Positions 27,431 through 34,844 of a stretch of DNA of 64,000 bases are shown here, piece by piece. Position 1 is the stretch's first letter. Each line of letters begins with the position of its first letter. Source of the DNA: UBA6522 sp963664945 (GTDB lineage Bacteria > Pseudomonadota > Gammaproteobacteria > Steroidobacterales > Rariloculaceae); NCBI GenBank assembly GCA_963664945.1, contig OY761822.1, forward strand, positions 3,348,001-3,412,000. Direction: 5' to 3'. Both the position numbers and the translations under genes were made by a program. The notes beneath the pieces were generated by a model. The model made no database searches and had not been told where the DNA came from. It saw only the letters and a program-made list of their open reading frames with translations.

Positions 27431-27892
27431 ATGGCGTTCACATTGAATATCAACGGCACCGCCAATGAGGTCGATGCCGAGCCCGAGACACCCCTGTTGT
27501 GGGTGTTGCGTGACAACATCGGCCTGACGGGCACGAAGTTCGGCTGTGGCATCGCGCAGTGCGGTGCCTGCACGGTACATATCGACGGTCAACCCGTGCG
27601 GTCGTGCGCGACGACGGCGGCAAGCGCGGTGGGGCGCGAGATCACCACGATCGAGGGTCTCTCGGACGACAACAGCCATCCGGTTCAGCAGGCCTGGATC
27701 GAGGACACGGTGCCGCAGTGCGGCTACTGCCAGTCGGGACAGATCATGTCGGCCGCGGCGCTGCTGGAGCGGGCGCCCGATCCGACCGACAGCGAGATCG
27801 ACTCCGCGATGGCCGGCAATCTCTGTCGGTGCGGCACTTACAACCGAATCCGGCGGGCGATCCATCGCGCCGCCGAGATAGCGAAGAGCTGA
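27431..27892 (+). CDS. 2Fe-2S subunit of a molybdenum hydroxylase
   Basis: A 153-residue small subunit of the xanthine-dehydrogenase family, IorA-like. Plant-type cluster ligands are GCGIAQCGACTVHIDG with C in VRSCATT, and the second cluster uses PQCGYCQSGQ and NLCRCGTYNRIR. It passes electrons from the molybdenum subunit encoded 12 bp downstream. It has no export signal; by analogy with related enzymes it would be co-exported with the Tat-tagged partner. No FAD subunit gene is present, so a cytochrome may be the electron acceptor. Confidence 0.93.
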   Translation: MAFTLNINGTANEVDAEPETPLLWVLRDNIGLTGTKFGCGIAQCGACTVHIDGQPVRSCATTAASAVGREITTIEGLSDDNSHPVQQAWIEDTVPQCGYCQSGQIMSAAALLERAPDPTDSEIDSAMAGNLCRCGTYNRIRRAIHRAAEIAKS

Positions 27893-27903
27893 GGGGGACG
27901 ACC

Positions 27904-30093
27904 ATGATGGACATGAAACTGTCCCGCCGAACCCTGATTCGCGCAATGGCGGGCGCCGGCGGAGGCATGCTGATCGGATTTCGCATTCCCGGCGCCTTTG
28001 CCGCGGTGGTGGCGCCGAAGCCGTGGACGACGCCAACCGAAGGTGACGAGATCAACGCGTGGCTCGCGATCGATGCCGACGGTACGGTGACGATTCGAGT
28101 CCCCCACACGGAGCAGGGCCAGGGCGCCCTGACGTCCGTCTCGATGATGATCGCCGAGGAGCTCGATGTGCCCTGGGAGAGTGTCCAGGCGGTATTCGCC
28201 GACATGAACCGGCATGTCAACGAGGGCGAGGAGTATATCGTCACGACCACTCACGGCTCGCAACTCGTCCGCCTGCAGCACCCGCACATCATGCAGGCGG
28301 GGGCGTCCGCGCGTGAGCGACTGAAAGCGGCAGCGGCGCAAGCCTGGGGGGTCGAGCGACCCGATGTGGTCGCAAGGCAGGGCATGCTTAGCGCCGGCAA
28401 CCGCAGCGCCGGCTATGCGGAGTTCGCCGGCGCCGCGGCCGAGATCACATTGGACCGGGAACCGGCGATCAAGCCGCCGGGTGAGTGGTGGCTCCTGGGC
28501 AAGCCAATACCGCGACTCGACGCGGCGGTGAAGTCCAACGGTAGCGCACACTTTTCAATCGATACACGTCTGGAGGGAATGGTGTACGCGGCCGTGAAGA
28601 GCTGCCCGGTCCCTTGGGGCAGACTCGCGAGCTATGACTTCGACGTTGTCAGCGATCGCGCCGGCGTCCTCGCGGCAGTGGAGCTGAAAGCCGTCGAGGG
28701 GAAGACCTCCACCTCCGACATGCAGAACGGTGTCGCCGTCGTGGCGGACACCTGGTATCGGGCCAAGACCGCGCTCGATCTGATGCCCATCGAGTGGGAT
28801 TTCGGGCCTGACGGCGAAGTCAGCAACGAGACACAGGCGGTGGAAGCTCGCAGGCTCTTGGAGGAGACGGGGGAGGTGAGCTACGAGGTCGGCGGCGACG
28901 CAATCGGGATGATCGCCGCTTCGGACCGCACGCTGACGGCCGAGTACCATCGCCCCTGGGAGACCCATGCGCGCATGGAGCCGATCAACGCTACCGTCAG
29001 CGTCACGGGCGAGCGCGTCGACGTGTGGTCGCCGGCACAGAATCAGGCGGCTCCGCTTGCGGTCGTCGCGGACCAGTTGGGTCGCGACACCGGGGATGTC
29101 TACGTCCACACGGGCTTTATCGGCGGTGCATTCGGCGGCAATGGCGGTGGCTCGACGGCCGTGACCCGGCAGGCGGCGGAGATCTCCCGCCAGGTGGGGC
29201 GTCCGGTAAAGGTGATCTGGACGCGCGAAGAGGACGTCATGCAGGACAAGCAGCGACCGCCGGTGCATACCCGGCTCGCCGCTTCGATCGGCGACAATGG
29301 CCTGCCGGACGCATTCTTCTCTCGTGCGGTCTGGTTCAACTACGGTGGCGTGGAGCGCATCGGTCCCGCCACGGCGGACTACTCGATCGGCACGATGCCC
29401 TATGCCGTGCCCAACAGGCGGCACGAGCGTCACAACGTGGCGGCCCACATTCCCACGGCGACGCATCGGGCGCCGGGCGCCAACCAGAACGGGTTCATCA
29501 TCGAGCAGTTCGTCGACGAAATGGCGTTGGCCGGCGACTGGGACCCGATCGAGTGGCGTCTCGAGATGACGAAGGGTCAGGAGCGCTGGCAGAGAGTCCT
29601 CCTGAAGCTCAAGGAGGTCGCCGGATTCACCACCGACCTGCCGCGCGGGGAAGGCATGGGACTTGCTATCGTCGAGGACCACGGCTCGATTTGCGGCGCT
29701 TGCGCCACGGTATCGGTGAGCCGGAGCGGCCAACTCTCGATCGAGAAGATCGTCCTGGCCATGAACAGCGGCTACATGATCAACCCGCGCAACGGCGCCG
29801 AGCAGATCGAGGGCTCAGTCTGCTATGAGCTCTCGCATGCTTTGTACGGCGGACTGGATCTTACGGAGGGCCGCTTCGTGAACAGCAACTTCGATACCTA
29901 CAATTTGATGCGCATGCACCAGATGCCGGAGGTCGAGGTTCATTTCGCCCTGTCGCAGGACGGCTGGTGGGGCGGCATGGGCGAACCGGGTGGTCCGCCG
30001 ACGCCGCCGGCGGTTGCCAACGCGATCTACTTCGCCACGGGCAAGCGCATTCGCTCGACGCCAATCAACAAGCACGACCTGAATTGGTCGTGA
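27904..30093 (+). CDS. Molybdopterin-binding large subunit, Tat-exported (IorB-like)
   Basis: A 729-residue aldehyde-oxidase/xanthine-dehydrogenase-type catalytic subunit. The N-terminus has a Tat signal (LSRRTLIRAMAGAGGGML). Cofactor and catalytic regions include FIGGAFGGNGGG, THRAPGANQNGFIIEQFVDEM, and near the end MGEPGGPPTPPAVANAI with the likely catalytic glutamate. The family hydroxylates N-heterocycles or aldehydes using water. The ATG at 27904 is chosen because the Tat signal begins there; the open frame upstream overlaps the small subunit in another frame. Substrate unknown; an isoquinoline-type or other heterocycle is consistent. Confidence 0.92.
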   Translation: MMDMKLSRRTLIRAMAGAGGGMLIGFRIPGAFAAVVAPKPWTTPTEGDEINAWLAIDADGTVTIRVPHTEQGQGALTSVSMMIAEELDVPWESVQAVFADMNRHVNEGEEYIVTTTHGSQLVRLQHPHIMQAGASARERLKAAAAQAWGVERPDVVARQGMLSAGNRSAGYAEFAGAAAEITLDREPAIKPPGEWWLLGKPIPRLDAAVKSNGSAHFSIDTRLEGMVYAAVKSCPVPWGRLASYDFDVVSDRAGVLAAVELKAVEGKTSTSDMQNGVAVVADTWYRAKTALDLMPIEWDFGPDGEVSNETQAVEARRLLEETGEVSYEVGGDAIGMIAASDRTLTAEYHRPWETHARMEPINATVSVTGERVDVWSPAQNQAAPLAVVADQLGRDTGDVYVHTGFIGGAFGGNGGGSTAVTRQAAEISRQVGRPVKVIWTREEDVMQDKQRPPVHTRLAASIGDNGLPDAFFSRAVWFNYGGVERIGPATADYSIGTMPYAVPNRRHERHNVAAHIPTATHRAPGANQNGFIIEQFVDEMALAGDWDPIEWRLEMTKGQERWQRVLLKLKEVAGFTTDLPRGEGMGLAIVEDHGSICGACATVSVSRSGQLSIEKIVLAMNSGYMINPRNGAEQIEGSVCYELSHALYGGLDLTEGRFVNSNFDTYNLMRMHQMPEVEVHFALSQDGWWGGMGEPGGPPTPPAVANAIYFATGKRIRSTPINKHDLNWS

Positions 30094-30295
30094 CGTAGCA
30101 GTTTTCGCTCCGGCGGGCGGAGCGTTGACACACAGGGAAAAGGGTTATTCCATGGAAGCCCGTGGCAAAAGTCGTGCGCAGTCAACGTGAAAATTCCCTC
30201 GCGTGATCGTCCGGCGATCCGGGCGACCGCAGCCGGCTCCGGGCAGGAAATCTCGTAGAGAGTGCTTCGGCCTTGTCCGGTGAGTGCCTGACAGG

Positions 30296-30609
30296 TCACA
30301 GAGAGGCCAGACGGTCGAAGGTATCGGGGTACTTCTGCGCCATAAGGATCAGTGCTGCGGCGGAATGGGGCGGGCGGGACCTGCCCTGTTCCCAGCGTCC
30401 ACCGTCCGCACGGGGACGCGGATCATGTGCGCGAAGACCGCCCGGGAGACGTCAAGGCGGTCGCGAATATCGCGAATGGCATCAGGCGTGAGTTCGAGAA
30501 GCGGTCGCGGTTCGACATGCACGGTGCGCAGCGTGCGCCTGCCGGTGCGGTACTCGCCGATTTCGCGAAGACCGTCGAGAACCTCGGCTGCAATGTTGCG
30601 TTCAGTCAT
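30296..30609 (-). pseudogene. Frameshifted HigA-like antitoxin
   Basis: The first frame reads MTERNIAAEVLDGLREIGEY through RDRLDVSRAVFAHMIRVPVRT, the N-terminal two thirds of a HigA/XRE antitoxin. Near 30400 one base appears to be missing: another frame continues as RWEQGRSRPPHSAAALILMA and ends DTFDRLASL at 30296, the expected C-terminus. The two parts together would give about 104 residues. The ATG overlaps the stop of the upstream toxin remnant (ATGA), as in intact toxin-antitoxin operons. Confidence 0.7.
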
Positions 30610-30716
30610 ATTCGATTGCCTCCACGGCCTTGCGCCACGCCTCGCGCTCCGCAGCTGTCGTCGTCCAGATGTCTTGGTAACTGCTTCGTGAATGTCGATG
30701 TCTCGATGAATACCAC
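30606..30716 (-). pseudogene. HigB/RelE-like toxin remnant
   Basis: From a GTG at 30716 the frame reads VVFIETSTFTKQLPRHLDDD, the typical N-terminus of RelE/HigB-type mRNA-cleaving toxins, then runs only 16 more unrelated residues to a stop that overlaps the antitoxin ATG. Full toxins have about 100 residues, so most of the body was deleted while the junction with the antitoxin was kept. An inactive remnant is the simplest reading. Confidence 0.5.
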
Positions 30717-30890
30717 GAGTCCGAACATACGCTATGCGCGTACCCTGTTGAAGTCAAGAATGTGATCACTTAGCGCGGAAAGAACATTTGAAACCGAAGA
30801 GGCATGGGATCTCGGATTTTTCCGTCATGAAACATCTTCGAGCTGACTGGCGACCTCCGCGCCGCTATCAGCTAAAAGCGTCGAATCAAG

Positions 30891-32225
30891 TCAATATGGC
30901 CGTCTCGACCAGTCCGGCAGGGATTTTCTTCGGAGGATTTGCGTGCAATAGCTGGCCCGGGCATTGAACTGGCTGGTCAGGGTCTTCAGCGTCGGATTGT
31001 CCAATCCTCGATCCCGCATGTCAGCGACGATCGCCTGAAGTTTCGAGGGCAGAGACGCCGCCATACTCAGGCCGGCGTCAATGACATCGTTTGGGGGCAG
31101 TCGCACTTCCTCCGCGAACTGATCCCAATGTCGGGCGCGAACGTCCTGTACGCGGTATTTGCCCCCAACCTTGTGCGACATCGCGATGGATTTCAGATGT
31201 GAGGCATAAGGCAGAAAGCTCGCAATGTCATAGAACGGCGCCAAGCGAACGTGCTCTTGTCGATCAAGGCATATGGAATAGTTCTTGGCATGCGCGTCGG
31301 TTCCCACCACGATCCAGTTCAGCATGACCGCGTTCGCAAACTCCCGAACGTCGCTATTGGGATCGGATGAGTGCTCCCATAGCGCGTCACATATGTCCTT
31401 GCAACTTGGGCCGCCTTCGTTCTGATACTTCTTGTCGGTAGCCCGCCCCAAGACTTGGCAAAAATCCTCCTGGTGCAATCGCCGTATGGACCCGTCCGGG
31501 CGAGGGCGCCTGTCGAATCTTGTCACCACGATGGCTTTTTCACGCCCGAATGTTTGCACGTCCGTTTTCGCCGCCGTCAACCCCAATTCCCCGGCCAACT
31601 TCATGCAGAGGTGTTCGTTTTCCACGAGGCCGTCATAGTGTGGGTTGGGGGGCTTCAGAATGTGCGTGGTCGGCGTTCTGCCCGAGGGGACGCCCCAACG
31701 TCGCCCGTCATACAACAGCGCAGTCTTGGGTTGATACCCCGCCAGGCTAAACCGTCCGATATCTTCAGCAAGCCGCCACGCGGCCTTTTGCTGCCCAAGG
31801 ATACGCAGGCGGGTTTCAACGTCTGTTTCCGACAGCCATTCGACGTGCTTTCGATCATCCTGTAGCACCTCGGCAACGCGCTTCGGCCGTACCAGTTGAA
31901 TGGCGCCCGGACAGTCCTCCCCGATCACGGCCAGCAAGCCCAGCGTGTCGCCAGGGGAAACATCGAACTCCGCAGCCCATCGGGCAAGAATCTCTTGATC
32001 GTCCGGCAGTATCCCTCGCAGCCACGGCTCGATCACGTCGTGCTCGTGCGAGATTTGATAGAACGGCATTTGCAGGGACAGCGGGTAGGCGTCGGCCGAG
32101 GAAAGCCAGTCGCTGTCGTAAATGAAACTTAGCTCGTCAACCAGCCCGCGACGGGTGCGCCTGCGACTGCGATGAATCTCGCCCATAATCCGGTGGTCGG
32201 CGATAACAACCAGCACGTCGATCAT
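30891..32225 (-). CDS. hipA: HipA-family serine/threonine kinase toxin
   Basis: A 444-residue HipA-like toxin of normal length. Visible parts are the N1 domain (LSFIYDSDWL, SLQMPF, FLRGILPD-like WLRGILPDDQEIL), the ejectable P-loop region SLAGYQPKTAL, THILKPP, NEHLCMKLA, the kinase motif VVTRFDRR, the catalytic NWIVVGTDAHAKNYS and the Mg motif APFYDIAS. HipA kinases phosphorylate aminoacyl-tRNA synthetases or other targets and are neutralised by HipB. The start at 32225 is chosen to avoid overlap with hipB; an ATG at 32261 is also possible. All key residues seem intact, unlike the other hipA in this island. Confidence 0.92.
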   Translation of the reverse strand: MIDVLVVIADHRIMGEIHRSRRRTRRGLVDELSFIYDSDWLSSADAYPLSLQMPFYQISHEHDVIEPWLRGILPDDQEILARWAAEFDVSPGDTLGLLAVIGEDCPGAIQLVRPKRVAEVLQDDRKHVEWLSETDVETRLRILGQQKAAWRLAEDIGRFSLAGYQPKTALLYDGRRWGVPSGRTPTTHILKPPNPHYDGLVENEHLCMKLAGELGLTAAKTDVQTFGREKAIVVTRFDRRPRPDGSIRRLHQEDFCQVLGRATDKKYQNEGGPSCKDICDALWEHSSDPNSDVREFANAVMLNWIVVGTDAHAKNYSICLDRQEHVRLAPFYDIASFLPYASHLKSIAMSHKVGGKYRVQDVRARHWDQFAEEVRLPPNDVIDAGLSMAASLPSKLQAIVADMRDRGLDNPTLKTLTSQFNARASYCTQILRRKSLPDWSRRPY

Positions 32226-32229
32226 GGCG

Positions 32230-32502
32230 TCAACCCCGGGCGGGGCCTTCCTCGTCGTCAATGTCGTAAGTAACGAGCCGCACCGACATGCGTAGCACGT
32301 TGAATCCGCGGAGAATCAAGCCGAGTTCGGCCCCAGGTTTGCCCTGCTCAACCGACACCAACCATTGCCGCGAAACCCCCATCTTCTGCGCAAGATCGGA
32401 CTGAGTCAGACCCAGTTCCTGCCGGCGGTTCCGGATCGCATGACCAATGGCTTTCGGAGTGCGGTAGTACACGAGACCAGTTCTGTAAACGAACGTGGAC
32501 AT
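32230..32502 (-). CDS. hipB: HipB-type HTH antitoxin
   Basis: A 90-residue Cro/C1-type antitoxin. The HTH reads AIGHAIRNRRQELGLTQSDL followed by AQKMGVSRQWLVSVEQGKPGAELGLI. It would bind HipA and repress the operon. It sits 4 bp upstream of hipA. Its ATG overlaps the first of four inverted-repeat operators spaced along the promoter, consistent with autoregulation. Confidence 0.9.
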   Translation of the reverse strand: MSTFVYRTGLVYYRTPKAIGHAIRNRRQELGLTQSDLAQKMGVSRQWLVSVEQGKPGAELGLILRGFNVLRMSVRLVTYDIDDEEGPARG

Positions 32503-32639
32503 TGTACTCTATGTCAACGAACATTGACTAGGTTGCCGGGGTTTGCCGTCGTGGCTCGGAGGGCTTGGGGTTCGGTGATGGACTGCCGCCCCATGTCGTT
32601 GAACAGCGACATTGTACGGCGTGTCCACGAACGAGGACA
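32484..32639. promoter_or_regulatory. Four HipB-type operators
   Basis: Four sites follow the plan 5 bp-N8-5 bp known for E. coli HipB (TATCC-N8-GGATA): TGTAA/GGACA at 32484-32501, TGTCA/TGACT at 32512-32529, TGTCG/CGACA at 32594-32611 and TGTCC/GGACA at 32622-32639. Every N8 contains GAAC at the same place. Sites 1-2 and 3-4 are each 28 bp apart. The arrangement implies cooperative autorepression of hipBA. Confidence 0.75.
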
Positions 32640-32948
32640 CTCTCTGCTGCCGGACCGTCCCCTGTTGAGCCTGGTTTGCCAGTGCTCGCTGGTGTGGATC
32701 AGCCGCTTGAGCCGGTTTGGCCGCCCGGTGGGCGAGTCGTCGGCAAGGTCCCGCAACACGTCGACGCTGCCGCAGCCAGGATGTGCCGCGAGCTCGGATA
32801 TCATAGGTCCTATCGACTGAACATCGGCACCATGTGGTCGATCGTCAATCCACCTGGTGGCTTGAACCGTGCACATATCCATCCCGGCGGCGACGGGGAC
32901 GGCGATGGCAATAGCAATGACGGTGACGAAAGGGACTACACTAGAATA
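32503..32948. other. Gene-free stretch between hipB and the thioredoxin gene
   Basis: Apart from the HipB operators at its left end, this 446-bp interval shows no gene. An open frame in phase with the thioredoxin gene runs through it, but the sequence has no domain and the real start is near 32949. Confidence 0.55.
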
Positions 32949-33494
32949 ATGGACTTCATCTCCAGCGCCACGCCGATGCCTGCCGTTCCGACTACTGACC
33001 TGCTTCTATTGGGCCGCCGAGTGGCCGGCACGCTTTGGCGTCACATTTTCCCTCTGGTTGCCGGCCTTTTGGCGTATTCGTGGGCGCCGGCCCACGCTCT
33101 GGACTTGGCCGATTACCGGGGCAAGGTCGTCGTCGTGGACTTCTGGGCATCCTGGTGCGTGCCCTGCCGTCAGTCCTTCCCCTGGCTCAACGCCATGCAC
33201 GACGAATACGCTGACGACGGACTGGTCATCCTGGGCGTCAACACCGATGTCGACGCCGCCGAAGCGCAGCAATTTCTGGAAGATTACCCGGCGAAGTTCG
33301 AAATCGTCTACGACCCCGAAGGCGAACTGGCGCGAACATTCGAAGTGGTGGCGATGCCGAGCAGCTATGTATTCGCTCGCGACGGGGAACTGGACGCGCG
33401 GCACCTGGGATTCCTGCGCTCCCGGCGCGACGAGTACGAAGCGGTCATCCAGCGACTGATCGCCGAACCGAACACGGAGGATGCGGACGAATGA
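32949..33494 (+). CDS. TlpA/ResA-like thiol-disulfide oxidoreductase
   Basis: A 181-residue membrane-anchored or exported thioredoxin-fold protein. After a hydrophobic segment (HIFPLVAGLLAYSWAPAHA) come VVVDFWASWCVPCRQSFPWL with the CVPC redox site, ILGVNTDVDAAEAQQFLEDYP and the cis-proline region VVAMPSSYVF. Proteins of this type reduce disulfides during cytochrome c maturation or in the periplasm. The ATG at 32949 is chosen since it directly precedes the leader. It is followed by an IS6-type remnant. Confidence 0.9.
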   Translation: MDFISSATPMPAVPTTDLLLLGRRVAGTLWRHIFPLVAGLLAYSWAPAHALDLADYRGKVVVVDFWASWCVPCRQSFPWLNAMHDEYADDGLVILGVNTDVDAAEAQQFLEDYPAKFEIVYDPEGELARTFEVVAMPSSYVFARDGELDARHLGFLRSRRDEYEAVIQRLIAEPNTEDADE

Positions 33495-33527
33495 AGCCTG
33501 ATCATCACCCTGCAAAGACACCCGAAC

Positions 33528-33728
33528 GAGCTGTCACATGAGCCGACGCGGCAGCGTGAACGCACGATGCGCGGCTTCAAATCGATTGGCCAGGCGCAAC
33601 GATTCCTGGCCGTTCACGGCACGATGAAAAACCTCTTTGCAATCCCGCGACACCTGATGCGCGCAAGACACTATCGGCTATAACGAACTGAAGCATTTGA
33701 CATGTATCGGCAGGTGACGTGCGCCTGA
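33528..33728 (+). pseudogene. IS6-family transposase C-terminal fragment
   Basis: The frame reads ELSHEPTRQRERTMRGFKS followed by IGQAQRFLAVHGTMKNLFAIPRHLMRARHYRL, a stop TAA at 33681, then RTEAFDMYRQVTCA. This is the C-terminal end of IS6/IS26-type DDE transposases, with the in-frame stop as a nonsense mutation. The catalytic part is missing. Confidence 0.72.
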
Positions 33729-34597
33729 ACGAAATGCGTAGTCCAATACTCTTCACCCTGCGCAGTTAACGTGACAATACCTCGAGGAACGGTATTGGTG
33801 GTGGGTCAGGCACCCGCATGATCCCAAGTTCCGTACAGACGGAGTGAGCAGGGCCCAAATGAAGGGATGGGTTCCGAATGCCCGGAAAATGACAGGTTAC
33901 GTACGAATTGCACAATATCCTGCCCAAAATCTGAATTTGAGTGGGGCTCTCAGGTCATGGTGCCGGTAATGCCGAGGATTTGCCGCTCCTGATTTCCTTG
34001 AGCTCTCGCTCGATACCCTTGGTCATCGCCAGCAGGCGCGTGGTGGCAGGTTTTATGAACTTTAGCGCAATAGCAAAGAACATAAGCGGCAGGAGTTGGT
34101 CGCCTAGGTGAATCCCAAAAATATCGCCGGAGCGGACGGCAGCAATGACCTTGAATCATGAATTCCGCAAACGGCTTGCTCCCGACGGCCACATCAGCGG
34201 TTGCGACTTCTGTCTAGCCACGACACACAGAGTTCTTTGGTCCCCAGTACTCGCCCCACACGGACACTGAACCGCCCCGGGAATCCCGGAGACTCATTCG
34301 TGTGTGTTGGAATTCCTCGGGTTAGTAAAAACTTGCTGGTCGCAATACGAGCATAGGACGGGGATCGCGGCGCAGTGCCAGCCGACACTTGGCTTCATGC
34401 CTTGGCTTGCGGGCCCCAAATTCCAGTTCATCCCCCGGTGCAGGAACGGTCACCGCGGGCCGGATTCAACGAGGGCGATTGTCGCTGAAAGGCGCGTGCT
34501 GTTTCTGGCAGTGTTTCAAAGTATGTTGGAACGTGCGTGGTAACGTCGCGTAACAGTCCTAAAAAATATTTAAAATCAACATCTTATATAATATACG
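33729..34597. other. Gene-poor stretch before the tRNA gene
   Basis: This 870-bp interval holds no confident gene. The minus strand at 33955-34155 has protein-like sequence interrupted by a frameshift (see the small frame there). No RNA gene or element boundary was identified; AT content rises next to the tRNA gene. Confidence 0.55.
33955..34083 (-). pseudogene. Possible remnant of a membrane protein
   Basis: A 42-residue frame reads MFFAIALKFIKPATTRLLAM followed by TKGIERELKEIRSGKSS. The same frame is open upstream (GDIFGIHLGDQLLPL), and a further segment in another frame (TADVAVGSKPFAEFMIQ) looks like the continuation past a one-base shift near 34155. It looks like a decayed gene of unknown family; low confidence. 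Confidence 0.3.
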
Positions 34598-34688
34598 TGG
34601 CGGAGAGGGTGGGATTCGAACCCACGAGACGGTATAACCGCCTACTTGAACTCCAATCAAGCGCCTTCGTCCACTCGGCCACCTCTCC
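34598..34688 (-). tRNA. tRNA-Ser (anticodon GGA)
   Basis: Read on the minus strand the sequence folds as a class II tRNA: acceptor GGAGAGG pairs with CCTCTCC, D-arm GGCCGAGTGG, anticodon stem CTTGA/TCAAG around loop TTGGAGT giving anticodon GGA, a long variable arm (GGCGGTTATACCGCC) and a T-arm with GGTTCGAATCC. The 3' CCA is encoded. It reads UCC/UCU serine codons. It lies upstream of and divergent from dnaX. Confidence 0.95.
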
Positions 34689-34844
34689 GCATGAGGAATC
34701 CGGGGCAAGAATGCATCGCCCCGCCGAGACGCGCCAATTATAATCCCTTGATCGAAGGGGCGCTCCCGCGATAGCCGTGTTTCGCAATTCTGTTTCGGGC
34801 CGCGTATACATCCTGGCGTTTCTATAGGAGATTGATCGCCACTC

